This document shows, piece after piece, positions 52,636 through 61,459 of a DNA stretch of 64,000 bases. Positions within the stretch are counted from its first letter, which is position 1, and each line of letters starts with the position of its first letter. The notes beneath the pieces are model-generated. The model made no database searches. It had not been told where the DNA came from and was given only the letters and a program-made list of their open reading frames with translations. Made by a program: the position numbers and the translations under genes. This DNA is from Gammaproteobacteria bacterium (lineage in GTDB: Bacteria; Pseudomonadota; Gammaproteobacteria; Xanthomonadales; SZUA-36). Location: positions 1-64,000 of the forward strand of contig JAJFLB010000012.1 in assembly GCA_021772915.1 (NCBI GenBank), read 5' to 3'.

Positions 52636-53517
52636 TTACCGTTTGGTCCGGTGTGCAAGCCCCACCGGGCACACCCGCATACATTCTGCACATTGTCCCT
52701 GGCTGACATTGGAGTAGGTCATCGACCAGAGCGTGCGGCTGAACATACTTGAATACAGTTTCATCTTCTGTTTTTCGGCGTCCTTTTCCCGCAGGGTCTC
52801 ACCCAGCACCTTCTGAAAACCGGGCACCCAGTAGTTCTGCACCCTTGTGGTGCAACGAGCCCGGTCGTATTGCCGTTCGACAATTCTACCGGCTTCGACA
52901 CGGCCACCAAGACAACCGCCGGATCCAATCGGACACACGTTGGTACAGGGGGTTGTGCCCTCGGCCGCATACATTTCCACACATTCAGGGGCCGGGCAGG
53001 CAGGCGTCTCTAACGGGCCATCAGCAGGCAATGGCATGGTTGTAATGACTGCGCCGTAATACATGAAACCATACTCGGAATGCAATACCGGTCCGGCGAG
53101 GCTTGTCGAGCCACAGCCAGCAAGATCCGCGGCCATGGAAATACTCATGAAGGCCTGTTGGCCCTGATCAACACCCGGGGGAACACAGACCGCATAATAG
53201 CCATAATGATCCTCCACGATCCTGGCCAGCTTGAGTGCCAGACCCTGGATACGATCAGAGGTGGTGGTCACCTCCATGTGCTGATAATTTGGACTTTGCC
53301 AGTCCCCGGCCCGGGGTTGAGCCCCGCCGATTACCAGTACGCTGCTGGCATTGGGTAGTAAATCAGCGGGTCTGCGGCCTGCGGGAGCAACTTCGAATGC
53401 TTCAGCTGCCGCCACCCCGGAAACCAGGGCGCCGCTGTTGTGTGCGACGCCGACAATTTCTGTCTTGGCCAGTGCAAAATCCATTTTGCCGGACTTGTTT
53501 TTTTGTTTGGCATTCAT
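52636..53517 (-). CDS. QueG-like 4Fe-4S protein, second of a tandem pair
   Basis: 293 residues with motifs shared with the upstream gene: GRRPADLLPNASSVLVIGG near 48-66 and YGFMYYGAVITT near 150. Cysteine clusters are CPAPEC...PCTNVCP...GGC (about 180-210) and QCAECMRVCPVG near the end. The order recalls the ferredoxin-like part of epoxyqueuosine reductase and reductive dehalogenases, but no corrinoid-binding segment is obvious. No signal peptide, so probably cytoplasmic. The start overlaps the paralogue stop by four bases. The two are about one third identical by eye. Confidence 0.7.
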   Translation of the reverse strand: MNAKQKNKSGKMDFALAKTEIVGVAHNSGALVSGVAAAEAFEVAPAGRRPADLLPNASSVLVIGGAQPRAGDWQSPNYQHMEVTTTSDRIQGLALKLARIVEDHYGYYAVCVPPGVDQGQQAFMSISMAADLAGCGSTSLAGPVLHSEYGFMYYGAVITTMPLPADGPLETPACPAPECVEMYAAEGTTPCTNVCPIGSGGCLGGRVEAGRIVERQYDRARCTTRVQNYWVPGFQKVLGETLREKDAEKQKMKLYSSMFSRTLWSMTYSNVSQGQCAECMRVCPVGLAHRTKR

Positions 53518-54392
53518 TTAAGTTTTCTCTCGGCGCGGCCAATGGGGCACACACGCATGCACTCAAAGCACTGGGCAACGCTCTCTTTGTAATGGGTAAT
53601 TGCTGAACATGAGCGTGAAAAAAAATCTGAGTGAATCATGTTCTCCTGCTCCTTCTCGTCCTCGGTCGCGACTATTTCGGTAAGGGCCTTTTGAAAGCTG
53701 TTGATACCGAAGTTCATTGAGCGGGTCACACAGCGTTCGCGGTCAAACGAGGAATACTCAATACGGCCAGACGCGTCAATCGAACCATCCAGACAGCCCC
53801 CTTCTTCGGCGGGACAGGCTGCCATACACGGGGTCTTGCCAAAACGACGGAAGGTTTTCACGCACATGGGGTGGGGGCATACATCCTGTTTCAGCATCTG
53901 GTCATACTCGAGTTCCAGCGTCGTGATGCAGGCGGAATAGTAGAGCAGGCCGTATTTTGGATTCAAAATAATATTGGCGGCCAGTGAGCGTGTGCCGAGA
54001 CCGGCGAGCACGGCTGACAGCATCATGCTCATGGGCGGCAGATGACCCTCGGTCGGTAGACCTGGCGCCTGTATTGCCTGGTGGCCGTACTGGCTTTCAA
54101 TCACATCCGCGACACGATGAATGGCAGCGTCGTTGCGAAAATCATAGCCGTTGACTTCCATCAAACGATGGCTGGGGCTGCGCCAGGCACCGGCTGTAGG
54201 CCCACGCGAGCCTACCACCACCACACTGCGTGCACCGGGCAATATGTCACCGGGGCGGTGACCCGTGGGGGCGTATTCTTCCCACGTCTGTGGGTCAGCC
54301 ACACCGACTACGCTCGCGCCGGAATCTTGTGCAAATTGCCTGATTTTCTCAGTAATTGACATTGCTTGCTGTTTGTCTGCCACGTCTCTCAT
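53514..54392 (-). CDS. QueG-like 4Fe-4S protein, first of a tandem pair
   Basis: 292 residues. GHRPGDILPGARSVVVVGSR near 48-67, YGLLYYSACITTLELEY, CPHPMC...PCMAACPAEEGGC (about 175-208) and QCFECMRVCPIGRAERK at the end mirror the second copy. ATG 54392 overlaps the acyl-CoA synthetase stop (ATGA), so it is translationally coupled; ATG 54362 is an alternative. With a CoA ligase in front, a redox step on an acyl-CoA or organic acid is a reasonable inference. The reaction is unknown. Confidence 0.72.
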   Translation of the reverse strand: MRDVADKQQAMSITEKIRQFAQDSGASVVGVADPQTWEEYAPTGHRPGDILPGARSVVVVGSRGPTAGAWRSPSHRLMEVNGYDFRNDAAIHRVADVIESQYGHQAIQAPGLPTEGHLPPMSMMLSAVLAGLGTRSLAANIILNPKYGLLYYSACITTLELEYDQMLKQDVCPHPMCVKTFRRFGKTPCMAACPAEEGGCLDGSIDASGRIEYSSFDRERCVTRSMNFGINSFQKALTEIVATEDEKEQENMIHSDFFSRSCSAITHYKESVAQCFECMRVCPIGRAERKLK

Positions 54393-55936
54393 GACACCCT
54401 GCGATCATGGCCTGTCCAATAGGGCTCGCGCAAAACCTGCTTGAGAATCTTACCGCCAGGGTTACGTGGAATCGAATCCACAAATTCGATGACTTTTGGA
54501 CACTTGAAGCCAGCAATATGTTGACGCGCGTAATTTAAGATGTCGTCGCTGTTAATCTCTGCTCCCGGTTGCACCACGACCAGTGCCAGGACCGATTCCC
54601 CCCACTTCTCATCGGGTACACCGATTACGGCCACGTCGGCGATACCGCTGCATCCTGATAACGCACCTTCCACTTCCGCCGGGTATACATTCTCCCCACC
54701 CGATACAATCATGTCTTTCAGGCGGTCGTGAATATACAAGTAACCTTCGGCGTCAAAATAACCGGCGTCACCGGTATATAGCCAACCATCACGAATTGCT
54801 TGGCTGGTCTCACCCGGGCGATTCCAGTAAGCCTTCATGACCTGTGGGCCGGATATTATGATTTCGCCGACCTCACAGGTGGCACAAGCCTTGCCATCGG
54901 CATCCACTACGCGAATGCTTGTTCCCGGCACAGCCTTGCCGCAGGACTGCATCTTACCGCCACCGTCGTGGTCCCCAGGTCGGAGCATGGCGATCGGACC
55001 CACGGATTCGGTCAGTCCGTAGCCTTGTTCAAAATCACAGGCAAATGTCTGCATGGCCTCCTGCAAAATCGCAACCGGAATGGGTGAGGCCCCATAGAGT
55101 AAGCGCTTCAAGCCGAAAAAATCGGTCTGTGCACAATCAGGTGATTCGAGCACCATGCGGATCAAAGCAGGAACCAGTAACGCCTGGCTCACCTTGTGGA
55201 TGCGTATGGCTGATAGTACTGATGCCGGAGACAGCTCTTCAAGCAAGACAACTGTACCGCCGCTTTGAAGTGCACAATGGGCCCAGGCAGAACCGGCGGT
55301 ATGGAACAGCGGTGCGGTCACCAACGCAACCTCTCCCGGTGACCAGGCCTCTATTCCCATCATGGATCGAGCACAGGCAAGGACGTTGGTATGATCCAAT
55401 TCAACCCCCTTGGGGAAACCCGTGGTACCACTGGTGTACATCTGTACGACTGTATCCCCCGCTTGTGATGAAACCGGTGATTCATCGGCAGCCTGGTTGT
55501 CACGCCAGTCGTGGTAACTGGAACCCACGGCATGAGTGCCAAAAGTGAAGATCTGCTTCACACCGGAGACCTCACCCACTGCCGCCAACACGTCCTGCGG
55601 CAAGCCCGCATCGACGAACAACAACTGAGCCTGGCTGTCAGCCAGGATAAATGTAATTTCCCCTGCCGTCAGGCGTGCATTGATGGGCGTGAGCACGTGA
55701 CCCGCCAGTGACACCCCTTGCCAAATTTCGAAAAACTCAACCCGGTTTGCGCACAGGATAGCGACCCGGCACTGACGATCCAGTTGCAGTGCAAGCAAAC
55801 CGTTGCAAACACGTCTGGCCCGATGATCCAGCTCGGTGTAGCTGATTTGCCGGGAGCCAATGATAAGTGCCGGCTGACGCGTGCGCTGTCCTGCAAAATT
55901 TTGGGGCTGGTCAAACAAACAACGCAGGTCCGGCAT
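54389..55936 (-). CDS. AMP-forming acyl-CoA synthetase
   Basis: 515 residues of the ANL adenylating superfamily. AMP-binding motif YTSGTTGFPKGVELDH near residue 175, GYGLTESVGPIAML, WLYTGDAGYFDAEGYLYIHD and RLKDMIVSGGENVYPAEVE near 400-420, and catalytic Lys in PRNPGGKILKQVLRE. It would activate a carboxylic acid with CoA at the expense of ATP. First gene of a coupled operon with two Fe-S proteins and a small unknown. The acid is not identifiable. Confidence 0.9.
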   Translation of the reverse strand: MPDLRCLFDQPQNFAGQRTRQPALIIGSRQISYTELDHRARRVCNGLLALQLDRQCRVAILCANRVEFFEIWQGVSLAGHVLTPINARLTAGEITFILADSQAQLLFVDAGLPQDVLAAVGEVSGVKQIFTFGTHAVGSSYHDWRDNQAADESPVSSQAGDTVVQMYTSGTTGFPKGVELDHTNVLACARSMMGIEAWSPGEVALVTAPLFHTAGSAWAHCALQSGGTVVLLEELSPASVLSAIRIHKVSQALLVPALIRMVLESPDCAQTDFFGLKRLLYGASPIPVAILQEAMQTFACDFEQGYGLTESVGPIAMLRPGDHDGGGKMQSCGKAVPGTSIRVVDADGKACATCEVGEIIISGPQVMKAYWNRPGETSQAIRDGWLYTGDAGYFDAEGYLYIHDRLKDMIVSGGENVYPAEVEGALSGCSGIADVAVIGVPDEKWGESVLALVVVQPGAEINSDDILNYARQHIAGFKCPKVIEFVDSIPRNPGGKILKQVLREPYWTGHDRRVS

Positions 55937-56181
55937 GATTGGTGGGGTTCTCCCTTGAGTCTTCTTTCTACTTACCCCCTGATTTGTTTGCGAATTAAAT
56001 AGTGAACCAGGGGGCCTCTAACTTACACTTCTGATCATGGCAAGACAAATTTACTCATTTCAGGGTGTGATCGTTCCCCAGGAGCATAAGCCAATTGTCT
56101 CTTATAGACGTCTGAGCAAGTATTCATATGTAACCAAATGGGGTACATCGGCGTCTGAATAAAGACTTAGGGAGTTCGAAT

Positions 56182-57459
56182 GTGAGAATTGCAGATACCT
56201 CCGCGCAAGACGTCGCGGTACAACCCAAGTCAAAAACCAGGAAGCGGGTGCTAATTGGTAGTGCTGTAGCGGGGCTCGTTCTTGTCCTGTTGCTGGTCGT
56301 GCCATCCATACAGCGCTGGGCCAGCTCAAGTGTCACCGTACCGAGGGATCGACTACGGCTCGCCACGGTGGCTCGTACCGACCTGGTGCGGGATGTCTCG
56401 GTTCAGGGCAGGGTCGTGGCTGCCGTAAGCCCTTCGTTGTTTGCGCCGGCCGCGGGTACTATCACCCTGTTGGTGGAAGCGGGTGCAGTGGTGAGTGTTG
56501 GCCAGACGCTGGCAATTCTTGACAGCCCCGAGCTGCAAAATCAATTTCAACAGGAACAATCCACGCTCGACAGCCTGAACGTAGAACTGGAACGGCAGCG
56601 CATCGAGTCCAAGCAAAAAACGCTGGACAACCGCAAGGACATCGATCTCGCCAAGGTCAAACTGGTTGCCGCGGAACGCGAATACCGCCGCGCTGACGAG
56701 GGATTCAAAATTGAAGCAATCTCTGAGCTCGATTTTGAAAAAACCCGCGATGACCGAGAAACAGCACGACTGGCCCACGAGCACGCAGTGAAAGATGCCG
56801 GGCTGGACGAAGAACGCCTGGTGTTTGAACTAAGAACCAGGGAATTGCAGGCTGAACGCCAATCCCTGCTGGTCAAAGACCTGTTGCGCCGGGTTGACGA
56901 ACTGGACATGCGCTCCCCGGTCGACGGGATCGTGGGTAACCTGATGGTGGACCAGAAAGCCGCCATGAGTCGCAACCAGGTGGTCATGGCGGTCGTTGAC
57001 TTGTCAGCCTTTGAAATCGAGGCCCAGGTGCCTGAGAGCTATGCAGATGACTTGGGGTTGGGTATGGGGGCGGAAGTTTTGATTAGCAGTCAAAAATACC
57101 CCGCAACCCTGGTTTCCGTTTCGCCTGAAATCATCCAGAACCAGGTAACCACCCGGATTCGTTTTACGGCTGGAATGCCCTCCGGTTTGAGACAGAACCA
57201 GCGTCTTACCACACGTATTTTGCTGGAAGAAAAAAACAATGTGCTAACGCTCCAGCGAGGCCAGTTCCTGGACAGTGGTGGCAGTCGCATCGCCTACGTC
57301 CTGGATGAAAACAATATCGCCCATCGCCGTGCCATAGAAATTGGTGCCCGCAGCCTGGCAGCGGTTGAAGTTGTTAATGGTTTGCAGGAAGGAGAAATCG
57401 TCGTGATCTCGAGTATCGACCAGTTCCGCAGTGCGGACTCGGTGCTCGTGACCAACTGA
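56182..57459 (+). CDS. HlyD/MacA-like periplasmic adaptor, intact exporter
   Basis: 425 residues. A membrane helix (about residues 28-46, VLIGSAVAGLVLVLLLVVPS) is followed by lipoyl half VVAAVSPSLFAPAAGTITLL, a coiled-coil hairpin (about 110-240) and lipoyl half DMRSPVDGIVGNLMVDQKAA. The rest is beta-barrel domains ending in LQEGEIVVISSIDQF. GTG 56182 has AGGGAG seven bases before it. It has the same layout as the 25461-26762 protein, so the two are paralogues. Promoter not identified; no sigma-54 motif was noticed here. Confidence 0.88.
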   Translation: MRIADTSAQDVAVQPKSKTRKRVLIGSAVAGLVLVLLLVVPSIQRWASSSVTVPRDRLRLATVARTDLVRDVSVQGRVVAAVSPSLFAPAAGTITLLVEAGAVVSVGQTLAILDSPELQNQFQQEQSTLDSLNVELERQRIESKQKTLDNRKDIDLAKVKLVAAEREYRRADEGFKIEAISELDFEKTRDDRETARLAHEHAVKDAGLDEERLVFELRTRELQAERQSLLVKDLLRRVDELDMRSPVDGIVGNLMVDQKAAMSRNQVVMAVVDLSAFEIEAQVPESYADDLGLGMGAEVLISSQKYPATLVSVSPEIIQNQVTTRIRFTAGMPSGLRQNQRLTTRILLEEKNNVLTLQRGQFLDSGGSRIAYVLDENNIAHRRAIEIGARSLAAVEVVNGLQEGEIVVISSIDQFRSADSVLVTN

Positions 57460-57548
57460 CAAAATTGAACCAGGCTTGAACTGGTTTTGTGGAGAGCCCT
57501 AACAGATCGGGTCAGCCCGGTAGAAAGTCAGATAACAGGAGAACATAC

Positions 57549-58250
57549 GTGCTCAGCATGCAAAATATATCCATGGTTTACCGTACCGACCTGGTTGAAA
57601 CTCACGCCCTGAGAGAGTTTTCACTCGAGGTCAAAGAAGGTGATTTTGTTTCCGTGACGGGGCCCTCCGGTTCGGGCAAAACGACCTTTTTGAACATCGC
57701 CGGCTTGCTGGAAAAATTCACCGATGGGCGTTATGAACTGGATGGCCGGGACGTATCCGCATTGTCCGATACAGAGTCTTCTGCAGTGCGCAACGAAAAG
57801 ATCGGCTTCATATTTCAGAGCTTTAACCTGATTCCCGATTTGAACCTGTTTGACAACGTTGACGTACCCCTGCGTTATCGGGGGTTCAAGTCGGCGGAGC
57901 GTAAGCGGCGCATTGAAGGCGTACTGGACACGGTAGGGCTGGCCTCGCGTATGAAACACCTGCCATCGCAACTCTCGGGTGGCCAGCAACAGCGTGTTGC
58001 AATTGCCCGTGCACTCGCAGGGGAGCCCCGCTTTTTGCTGGCGGACGAGCCCACGGGAAACCTGGACTCGCAGATGGCCATGAGTGTCATGGAGTTGATT
58101 GCCGAGATCAATCGTGGCGGCACCACGATCATCATGGTTACGCATGACCCGACCCTTGCGGACATGGCCAGCCGTAACGTGCATATTCGTGACGGGCGTG
58201 TCAGTGACATTGCAACCGATACCCAACTGGCCGAAGTGGCAACTGGTTAG
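57549..58250 (+). CDS. MacB-type ABC exporter ATPase, intact exporter
   Basis: 233 residues from GTG 57549, which has AGGAG seven bases upstream; an in-frame GTG at 57489 would add 20 polar residues. Motifs: GPSGSGKTT, FIFQSFNLIPDLNLFDNV, LSGGQQQRVAIARALAG, FLLADEPTGNLDS and MVTHDPTLADMASR. It powers the two permeases directly downstream. Clearly related to the 26827-27588 ATPase. Confidence 0.92.
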   Translation: MLSMQNISMVYRTDLVETHALREFSLEVKEGDFVSVTGPSGSGKTTFLNIAGLLEKFTDGRYELDGRDVSALSDTESSAVRNEKIGFIFQSFNLIPDLNLFDNVDVPLRYRGFKSAERKRRIEGVLDTVGLASRMKHLPSQLSGGQQQRVAIARALAGEPRFLLADEPTGNLDSQMAMSVMELIAEINRGGTTIIMVTHDPTLADMASRNVHIRDGRVSDIATDTQLAEVATG

Positions 58251-58291
58251 TGGTCTTACAGGGTTTGTAAACAGACTCTCTGGAGAAGGAA

Positions 58292-59605
58292 ATGTTTTCC
58301 TATTACCTCAAGCTGGGCTGGCTCAGCATCCGTCGAAATCCCTTGCTGAGCATCCTGATGGTCACCGCAATTGCGGTCGGAATCGGTGCCAGCATGACAA
58401 CCATCACCGTCAACTACATCATGGGCGGCAATCCGATTCCACAAAAATCTGACGAGTTGTTTAAAGTGCAGCTTGATAACTGGGATCCCAATGACCAGAG
58501 CGAGGGTGAGTATGAGCTGCCCGAGCAGATGACCTACCTCGACGCCATGGCTTTGATGCGGGATCGTAAGGCCTATCGGCAGGTCGCCAGCAATCGCTCC
58601 GGTCTGGTACTCGAGCCCCAGGGTGCGGATGAACTGCCGTTTTCGGTTGATACCCGCAACACCTGGGCGGACTTTTTCCCCATGTTTGACCTGCCCTTTG
58701 TATACGGAAGTGGCTGGGACGACACGGCGGACCGCAACCTGGAAAGAGTGGTTGTCCTCAGCAAGGAAATCAACGAGCGCGTGTTTGGTGGCGAAGATTC
58801 GGTTGGCCGCAGTGTACGCCTGAACGGTATGGACTTCCGGGTGGTGGGTGTGCTGGGTGAGTTCCAGCCTGTGCCCAAGTTCTATGACGTCACCAATGGG
58901 GCATTCAATGAAGCGGAGGAGATTTATATCCCCTTTAATATCGCGGTGGAATATGAGTTTTCACGCAATGGCAATACCAGTTGCTGGAAGCCCAGTGATG
59001 GTGACGGTTTCGAAGCCTTTTTGAATTCTGAGTGCATATGGATTCAGTTCTGGGCGGAACTGCGTAATGCAGAGGAAAAGCAGGATTACATGGCCTATTT
59101 GAATGCGCATGTCGAACAGCAAAAGGCACTGGGCAGGTTTCCCAGACCGCTCAACAATCGGCTGAGTGATGTCATGGAGTGGATGAAGGACCGGGAGGTT
59201 GTTGACGAAGACGCCCAGGTCATGCTCGGACTGTCACTGTTGTTCCTGGTGGTTTGCCTGCTCAACACCATCGGTTTGTTGCTGGCAAAATTTATGGGTA
59301 AGTCAGGTGATATCGGTTTACGCAGAGCCTTGGGTGCGTCGCGATCCAGTCTGTTCATACAGCACATGATCGAATCGGGTTTGATTGGGCTGGGCGGTGG
59401 TATTTTAGGCCTGGGGCTGACCTGGCTGGGTTTGGCTGGTATCAAGATGTTGTTTGGTGACTTCGTCGAAAATCTGGCCAGTCTGGACTGGGTGATGGTG
59501 TTGACCGCCATCGGCCTGGCTATCTTCTCTGCCTTGTTGGCCGGGCTTTACCCCACCTGGCGGGCCTGCCGGATAGCACCCGCCAGTCAACTGAAAACGC
59601 AATAG
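58292..59605 (+). CDS. MacB/FtsX-type ABC permease
   Basis: 437 residues. First helix about 17-38 (LLSILMVTAIAVGIGASMTT), large periplasmic MacB-like domain to about 300, then three helices including VMLGLSLLFLVVCLLNTIGL and GLIGLGGGILGLGLTWLGLA. The coupling segment is SGDIGLRRALGASRSSLF. Likely a heterodimer with the next permease; mechanotransmission pumps of this kind move peptides, lipids or antibiotics out through an outer-membrane channel not encoded here. Confidence 0.9.
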   Translation: MFSYYLKLGWLSIRRNPLLSILMVTAIAVGIGASMTTITVNYIMGGNPIPQKSDELFKVQLDNWDPNDQSEGEYELPEQMTYLDAMALMRDRKAYRQVASNRSGLVLEPQGADELPFSVDTRNTWADFFPMFDLPFVYGSGWDDTADRNLERVVVLSKEINERVFGGEDSVGRSVRLNGMDFRVVGVLGEFQPVPKFYDVTNGAFNEAEEIYIPFNIAVEYEFSRNGNTSCWKPSDGDGFEAFLNSECIWIQFWAELRNAEEKQDYMAYLNAHVEQQKALGRFPRPLNNRLSDVMEWMKDREVVDEDAQVMLGLSLLFLVVCLLNTIGLLLAKFMGKSGDIGLRRALGASRSSLFIQHMIESGLIGLGGGILGLGLTWLGLAGIKMLFGDFVENLASLDWVMVLTAIGLAIFSALLAGLYPTWRACRIAPASQLKTQ

Positions 59606-59615
59606 GAGCTGAGCA

Positions 59616-60827
59616 ATGGATATCGGACCCATTTGGCGCGCGATGATGCGCAACAAGACCGGCGCGATCCTGATTGCGCTGCAAATCGCCGTGACCATGG
59701 CGATCATGGTCAACGCAATCTCCATCATGCAGGAGCGCTCACGTATGATGGCGCGCCCCAGTGGTATTGACGAACAAAATATCTTTTATATCTCCAGTAT
59801 TGGATTTGCCGAGGATTTCAACGAACGTGTAACCATCGAAGAAGACCTAGCTGCATTGCGTGGAATGCCCGGCGTGGTCAATGCCATTCAGTCAAATTCC
59901 GTACCCTTGTCCGGCGGTGGCTGGTCGATGGGCCTGCAGACTGAACCCGGAGCTGAAATCGACGGTACGGGCGTAGCCCTGTATTTCATTGATGAGCATG
60001 GGCTGGATACCTTCGGCCTGAATCTGCTGGCAGGTGAGAATTTTAGCGCCACGGAGGTCGAGTGGCGTGAACGCTCTGCGACCGAGTGGCCGGATAGAGT
60101 CATAATTACACAGGCCATGGCAGAGGCGCTTTACCCGGATGACCCGGACGGTGCGTTGGGTAAAACGGTTTACATCGGTGACGACGAACCGCTGACCATC
60201 AGTGGGATTATCGAGCAGATGCAGGCTCCCTGGAACGGTTGGAACGGCGTCGAACGTGTCATGCTGACACCACTCCATACGCTGTTTGGAAGCACGCGCT
60301 ATATCATCCGCGCCGAACCCGGCCGACGTGATGGATTAATGCCAGAGGTTGAGAAGTTACTGGCCGAGCGCAACAAGAACCGTATCGTGCGTTCCATGCG
60401 GACCATGGACGAAACCCGTGAACGCAGCTACCGCGGTGATGCATCCATGATCAAGATGCTGACGTTTACTATTGCGTTATTGGTCGCAATTACTGCGTTG
60501 GGTATTGTTGGTTTGGCCAGCTTCAGTGTGAATCGCCGGACCCGGCAGATCGGTACCCGGCGTGCCCTGGGTGCTTCCAGAGCAGCTATCCTGCGTTACT
60601 TCATGACGGAGAATTTCCTCATCAGCCTGGTGGGTGTAGTGGTTGGTGCAGTACTGACTGTTGGCCTCAATATGTTCATGGTCGAGACCTTCAGCCTGAC
60701 CCGGGTCGCCTGGTACCTGGTGCCGGCTGCAATGTTGATCCTGTGTATAGCCGGGCAAATTGCGGTATTCGGACCGGCGAAAAGGGCATCGACGGTACCA
60801 CCGGCGGTAGCGACAAGAACCGTCTAG
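59616..60827 (+). CDS. MacB/FtsX-type ABC permease, second subunit
   Basis: 403 residues, ten bases after the first permease. N-terminal helix about 15-34 (ILIALQIAVTMAIMVNAISI), periplasmic domain to about 280, then LTFTIALLVAITALGIVGLA, FLISLVGVVVGAVLTVGL and WYLVPAAMLILCIAGQIAVF. The coupling motif is RTRQIGTRRALGASRAAIL. It completes a full adaptor-ATPase-permease-permease operon, the set that the 25461 operon has lost. Confidence 0.9.
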   Translation: MDIGPIWRAMMRNKTGAILIALQIAVTMAIMVNAISIMQERSRMMARPSGIDEQNIFYISSIGFAEDFNERVTIEEDLAALRGMPGVVNAIQSNSVPLSGGGWSMGLQTEPGAEIDGTGVALYFIDEHGLDTFGLNLLAGENFSATEVEWRERSATEWPDRVIITQAMAEALYPDDPDGALGKTVYIGDDEPLTISGIIEQMQAPWNGWNGVERVMLTPLHTLFGSTRYIIRAEPGRRDGLMPEVEKLLAERNKNRIVRSMRTMDETRERSYRGDASMIKMLTFTIALLVAITALGIVGLASFSVNRRTRQIGTRRALGASRAAILRYFMTENFLISLVGVVVGAVLTVGLNMFMVETFSLTRVAWYLVPAAMLILCIAGQIAVFGPAKRASTVPPAVATRTV

Positions 60828-60860
60828 GCCCGAGTACAGACATAGGTACGTAACACCCAT

Positions 60861-61385
60861 GGGGGTCAGAGCCACTGCTGTCCCACTTAATTTCCATCCA
60901 TTGGGTTGAGTCTTAGGAACGTTGCGGGTTTTGACCCATTGCGTGGTGGTGGGACATGAAAGCAGGTGGCTTGGATACGCCACGCGATTGCCCTGTCTTC
61001 CCTCAGGACTCGCCGTGAACCCATGGCCCAGGCCAGCCTCTCGACCGGTCACCGCTCTCACCCTACTCCATGGGGGCTCGGATGAAATATCCCTATTTCA
61101 TACGGTCCTGAACGAAGACAGGACACTCACCTGGCTTGCATTCCATTAACTTGACCGTTCAATGTCGTTGATTCTAACTGGTTCTGGCTACTGGGCGTTT
61201 GAAGATGGGGTGGATACTCACTCCTGGGACCGTATGTTTCAGGGAGGAAACATCCGAGCCCCCATGGATGGGTTCACGGCGAGTCCCGGGAGTGAGTATC
61301 CACCCCAGCGCCCCCCACTGGATTAAGTGGGACAGCAGTGGGTCAGAGCCCTTTTATCTACGCTCACCGATGGGGGGTCAGAGCC
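60861..61385. repeat. Nested inverted repeats, decayed mobile element
   Basis: Five perfect inverted pairs lie within 525 bases: 60873-60891 with 61322-61340 (19 bp), 61007-61024 with 61268-61285 (18), 61067-61084 with 61251-61268 (18), 61100-61108 with 61227-61235 (9) and 61207-61224 with 61289-61306 (18). gggtcagagcc occurs at 60863-60873, 61340-61350 and 61375-61385. The 27-bp dispersed repeat shared with 4744-4770 is at 61023-61049. No gene is supported; open frames here are repeat artefacts. Confidence 0.8.
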
Positions 61386-61459
61386 CTGCTTTTATACCCG
61401 GGCTTGGTGGTTTTCGATTAAGCTTTGCGAAAACACCGAACCTTCGGGGTGAAATAGCA

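Noticed and set aside
56037-56162. 41-codon frame MARQIYSFQGVIV... before the exporter adaptor
   Set aside because: No ribosome site, no recognised family and length near chance.
61199-61459. Open frame extending the MFS transporter upstream
   Set aside because: It runs through the nested inverted repeats and encodes nothing like a transporter N-terminus.
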